DNA of 64,000 bases from Sphingobium subterraneum. GTDB lineage: Bacteria > Pseudomonadota > Alphaproteobacteria > Sphingomonadales > Sphingomonadaceae. The stretch spans positions 1-64,000 of the forward strand of contig NZ_JACIJP010000002.1 in assembly GCF_014199435.1 (NCBI RefSeq), in the 5' to 3' direction. A program made the position numbers and the translations under genes. The notes under the pieces are model-generated. The model saw nothing but the letters and a program-made list of their open reading frames with translations. It made no database searches and was not told the origin of the DNA. Shown here one piece after another: positions 63,958 through 64,000 of this stretch. Numbering within the stretch: the first letter of the stretch is position 1; each line of letters opens with the position of its first letter.

Positions 63958-64000
63958 CTAAGCGCCGCCTGCCAACGCGTCCATGATCTGCCGGACGGGG
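63958..64000 (-). CDS. C-terminal end of an unidentified gene, cut by window edge
   Basis: In the minus strand frame ending at TAG (63960-63958) the last codons read VRQIMDALAGGA. The rest lies beyond the window. The short stretch looks protein-like and convergent to the Yip1 gene, but no family can be named from it. Confidence 0.4.
   Translation of the reverse strand, partial: PVRQIMDALAGGA

Noticed and set aside
1..64000. CRISPR arrays, rRNA genes, prophage or conjugation genes
   Set aside because: No regularly spaced direct repeats, rRNA motifs, or phage or conjugation protein signatures were found on either strand.

Overview
The window looks like a chromosome segment of a sphingomonad (order Sphingomonadales, Alphaproteobacteria). 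The evidence is high GC, three TonB-dependent receptors with signal peptides, an alphaproteobacterial set of housekeeping genes, two GTTC-N7-GTTC boxes of the alphaproteobacterial LexA type, and sphingomonad-style catabolic genes. The assignment rests on protein character only; no database search was possible.

Bases 1-25400 are an accessory catabolic region. The left edge is a junction of debris: the probable end of an IS21-like element, the first 43 codons of a mannitol dehydrogenase-type gene on the minus strand, and the last ~59 codons of a degenerate TonB-dependent receptor. Then come a RidA-family gene with a clear terminator, a LysR regulator, and a regulator with two TetR domains in one chain. 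The latter is divergent from an acyl-CoA dehydrogenase, a kinase-like protein and an SDR; the dehydrogenase and kinase resemble the two halves of mammalian ACAD11 and the bacterial levulinate enzymes LvaC/LvaA, which remove a 4-hydroxyl group from acyl-CoAs via a phosphate ester. Next, mostly on the minus strand, are an SCP2-hydrolase fusion, a TonB receptor, an HSL-type esterase, a succinate-semialdehyde-type dehydrogenase, a ThDP-dependent lyase/synthase, an IclR regulator, and an operon of TonB receptor, hydrolase, aldehyde dehydrogenase, metal-dependent cyclase/hydrolase and SDR. A divergent acyl-CoA ligase and a 2-hydroxychromene-2-carboxylate isomerase-like protein complete it. A 13-bp palindrome, TTCA-N5-TGAA, sits in the promoters of the ThDP gene, both TonB receptors and the IclR gene, with related sites before the ligase. 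This suggests one IclR-controlled regulon for uptake and breakdown of an unidentified, probably cyclic or aromatic, carbon source.

The region ends at a tRNA-Gly(UCC) gene whose 3' end points into it, the usual geometry of a tRNA-anchored island, although no integrase or second attachment site is visible.

Bases 25500-64000 look like core chromosome. In order: a LysR-like regulator, a ZnuD-like TonB receptor with a possible Zur site, a GAF protein, nadB, an ABC ATPase, a zinc-finger protein, a PhzF protein, tldD, hisI, a lipoprotein, a MerR regulator with acyl-CoA dehydrogenase, a convergent operon of MFS transporter, cysK and SleB-type hydrolase, SOS-box-preceded uvrD/pcrA, a Met/Pro/Gly-rich exported protein, the ilvD-lipoprotein-nnr-RNA methyltransferase operon, the etf-QO-TPR-ispE-N-formylglutamate hydrolase operon, UDG-like-slt-moaB, an SOS-box-preceded radical SAM gene, a GST, dnaE, a Yip1-family membrane protein and the tail of one more gene. 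Tight ATGA/GTGA overlaps are frequent here.
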